Shown here: piece by piece, positions 62,558 to 64,000 of the stretch
Layout of the letters: every line of letters starts with the position of its first letter
Numbering within the stretch: the first letter of the stretch is position 1
Assembly (NCBI GenBank): GCA_019670725.1
Contig: AP024629.1
Coordinates: 310,001 to 374,000 of the forward strand
DNA length: 64,000 bases
DNA from: Alphaproteobacteria bacterium SO-S41
GTDB taxonomy: Bacteria > Pseudomonadota > Alphaproteobacteria > Micropepsales > Micropepsaceae
Reading direction: 5' to 3'
Notes under the pieces: model-generated
The model's input: the letters and a program-made list of their open reading frames with translations, nothing else
Databases searched by the model: none
What the model was told of the DNA's origin: nothing
Program-made: the position numbers and the translations under genes

Positions 62558-64000
62558 ATGACCAAGACCAATCGCCTTCGCGCGGGGCTGCTCGCCACCG
62601 CTGCCGGCGCCGGACTGATCGCTCTCGCGGGCAGCGCTGCGGCGCTCGAATACACTGTCGGGGGCATGAAGATCACCTTCGACACGACGATCTCGATGGG
62701 CGGCTCGCTGCGCGTCGCCGACCGCAACAACGCGTTCCTGCCGGAAGCCAATGGCGGCAACCGCGATCCGCGTTCGGGCACCGGCGGCGCCGTGCTCTCC
62801 GCGCCCGCAGCCGGCGGTTTCGGCCTGCAGGCGCCGACCAACCTGCTCGGCCAGGCCCTGCCGGCCCGCGTCACGATCACCAACAACGCCGACAACTTTG
62901 ACGGCTCGATCAACACCGACGACGGGCGCCTGAACTTCGACAATGGCGACTTCATCGGCGCCAGCGCGAAGGTCAATCACGACTTCCTGCTGGAATACGA
63001 TAACTTCCAGGTGTTTTCGCGCTTCTACTATTTCTACGACGCCGTGCTCGACGACGAGAGCATCGGCCGCTCGGGCCTTTCGGACCGCGCGCGCGACCAG
63101 GTCGGCAAGTCGGTCGAGCTGCTCGACCTCTATCTCTCCGGCAATTTCAACCTCGGCGACCTGCCGCTCAACGTGCGCGTCGGCAAACAGGTAGTGAGCT
63201 GGGGCGAAGGCACCTTCATCCTGAACGGCATCAACGCGATCAACCCGATCGACGTCGCCGCGTTCCGCCGTCCCGGCGCGGAAATCAAGGAAGGCCTGCT
63301 ACCGGTTCCGATGGCCTATATGTCGCTCGGCCTGCCCGCGAACCTCTCGGTCGAGGCGTTCTACCAGTTCAAGTTCGAGCCCTATTCGATCGACGCTTCG
63401 GGTTCGCCCTTCTCGGGCGCCGACATCGTCGCGCGCTTCAACGAAAACGGCCTCGGCAATCTCGGCGGCCGCTCCTACACCTCGGGCAGCCTGCTCGGCG
63501 GCACCCGCCGCAACTGCGCGGGCGACAGCGATCCCGCGGGCAATTCGATCACCGACGGTTCGGGCGATACTTCGGTCGCCGGCACGCTCAACAATAACGG
63601 CCTCTCGGGCGCGGTGAATCTCGGTCTCCTGCCGGCGCCGAACTGCCTCGCGGGCGCTTCGCTCGACTTCCTCACGCCGAACACGCTCGGCATGGCGGAA
63701 CGCGACCGCAACCTGCGCGGCGATGCGGACATCGTGGCGCGCGGCGAGGACATCAATCCGGAAAATTCGGGCCAGTTCGGCATCGCGCTGCGCTGGTATG
63801 CCGAAGAACTCGGCGCGACCGAGTTCTCGCTCTACTACATGAACTATCACAGCCGCCTGCCGTTCCTGGAGATCACCTCCGGCGCGCCGAAGCTCGGCAT
63901 CTCAACGACCTCCGTGAACGCCAACATCACGCCGGACAAGCTGGCGGCGGGCGCCGCCGGCGTCCAGGGCGCGCTTGCCGCGCGCTTCGCGCCGGCCGCC
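62558..64000 (+). CDS. DUF1302 outer-membrane protein, 5' part
   Basis: The frame starts at ATG 62558 after GGAGGA and stays open to the window end, giving 481 residues without a stop. It has a signal peptide (LIALAGSAAA), then the DUF1302 pattern: beta-barrel-like strands such as NHDFLLEYDNFQVFSRFYYF, RVGKQVVSWGEGTFILNGINAINPIDVAAFRRPGAEIKEGLLP-like conserved core, and GIALRWYAEELGATEFSLYYMNYHSRLPF. DUF1302 proteins are outer-membrane channels often paired with DUF1329 lipoproteins and linked to hydrophobic compound uptake. The C-terminal barrel is cut off. Confidence 0.88.
   Translation, partial: MTKTNRLRAGLLATAAGAGLIALAGSAAALEYTVGGMKITFDTTISMGGSLRVADRNNAFLPEANGGNRDPRSGTGGAVLSAPAAGGFGLQAPTNLLGQALPARVTITNNADNFDGSINTDDGRLNFDNGDFIGASAKVNHDFLLEYDNFQVFSRFYYFYDAVLDDESIGRSGLSDRARDQVGKSVELLDLYLSGNFNLGDLPLNVRVGKQVVSWGEGTFILNGINAINPIDVAAFRRPGAEIKEGLLPVPMAYMSLGLPANLSVEAFYQFKFEPYSIDASGSPFSGADIVARFNENGLGNLGGRSYTSGSLLGGTRRNCAGDSDPAGNSITDGSGDTSVAGTLNNNGLSGAVNLGLLPAPNCLAGASLDFLTPNTLGMAERDRNLRGDADIVARGEDINPENSGQFGIALRWYAEELGATEFSLYYMNYHSRLPFLEITSGAPKLGISTTSVNANITPDKLAAGAAGVQGALAARFAPAA

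Overview
The window is about 64 kb of high-GC, densely packed chromosomal DNA from an alphaproteobacterium. Lineage markers are a MucR/Ros zinc-finger regulator, a 1594-residue NAD-dependent glutamate dehydrogenase, a DUF1674 succinate-dehydrogenase assembly factor, a hemC-hemD-Mic60-hemY cluster, and the gene order rsmB-rpe-heparinase-purH. I cannot name the genus. There is no prophage, insertion sequence, CRISPR array or integrase. Roughly 68 protein genes, one tRNA and one strong candidate structured RNA are supported. Almost all of the sequence is coding, with many 4-bp stop/start overlaps (ATGA, GTGA, TTGA).

Layout. 1-5.1 kb: pirin 3' end, alpha/beta hydrolase, small secreted protein, class III aminotransferase, a structured-RNA locus with its own promoter and terminator, and two unknown proteins. 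5.2-7.6 kb: a stand-alone AceE-like transketolase-fold enzyme. 7.7-12.9 kb: three consecutive YkuD_2-type L,D-transpeptidase-like envelope proteins, then a Tat-exported PhoX-like phosphatase. 12.9-19.0 kb: two tandem oligopeptide-binding proteins, a secreted M3 oligopeptidase and a proline-iminopeptidase-like hydrolase, suggesting peptide scavenging. 19.0-26.8 kb: small unknown protein, giant glutamate dehydrogenase, EamA and UMF1-type transporters. 26.8-33.7 kb (minus): htpX, rsmB, glycine-zipper lipoprotein, rpe, heparinase-like protein, purH.

33.8-45.8 kb: SDH assembly factor, glutathione S-transferase with a hairpin over its ribosome-binding site, acyl-CoA dehydrogenase, papain-like protein with a peptidoglycan-binding-like domain, acetyl-CoA synthetase overlapping a DUF3445 protein, FGE-like protein, CoA transferase, CpdB-like nucleotidase, and a creatininase/DUF2891 pair. 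45.8-53.5 kb (mainly minus): tsaD and gpsA, then YciI, EVE, an 84-residue unknown, Rieske protein, free-Met-R-sulfoxide reductase, MsrB and exported MsrA. This set is broken by two plus-strand inserts: a membrane LuxR/DUF4199 pair, and a TetR gene followed by two paralogous membrane microproteins.

53.6-58.9 kb: hemC, hemD, Mic60-like, HemY-like and an alpha/beta hydrolase. 58.95-60.4 kb: tRNA-Thr(CGU) followed by a lower-GC patch with two unknown genes and an intergenic region carrying three inverted repeats before mucR. 60.8-64 kb: Fur/Zur-type regulator with a cation diffusion facilitator, and the 5' part of a DUF1302 outer-membrane protein cut by the window end.

The most unusual items are the structured RNA at about 3047-3187, the tandem microproteins at 52084-52381, the three adjacent YkuD_2 genes with a P-x-P-x-x-K-P tail, the operon holding all three methionine-sulfoxide reductase types, and the hairpin over the glutathione S-transferase ribosome-binding site. 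Function calls rest on recognised motifs read by eye; no database search was run.
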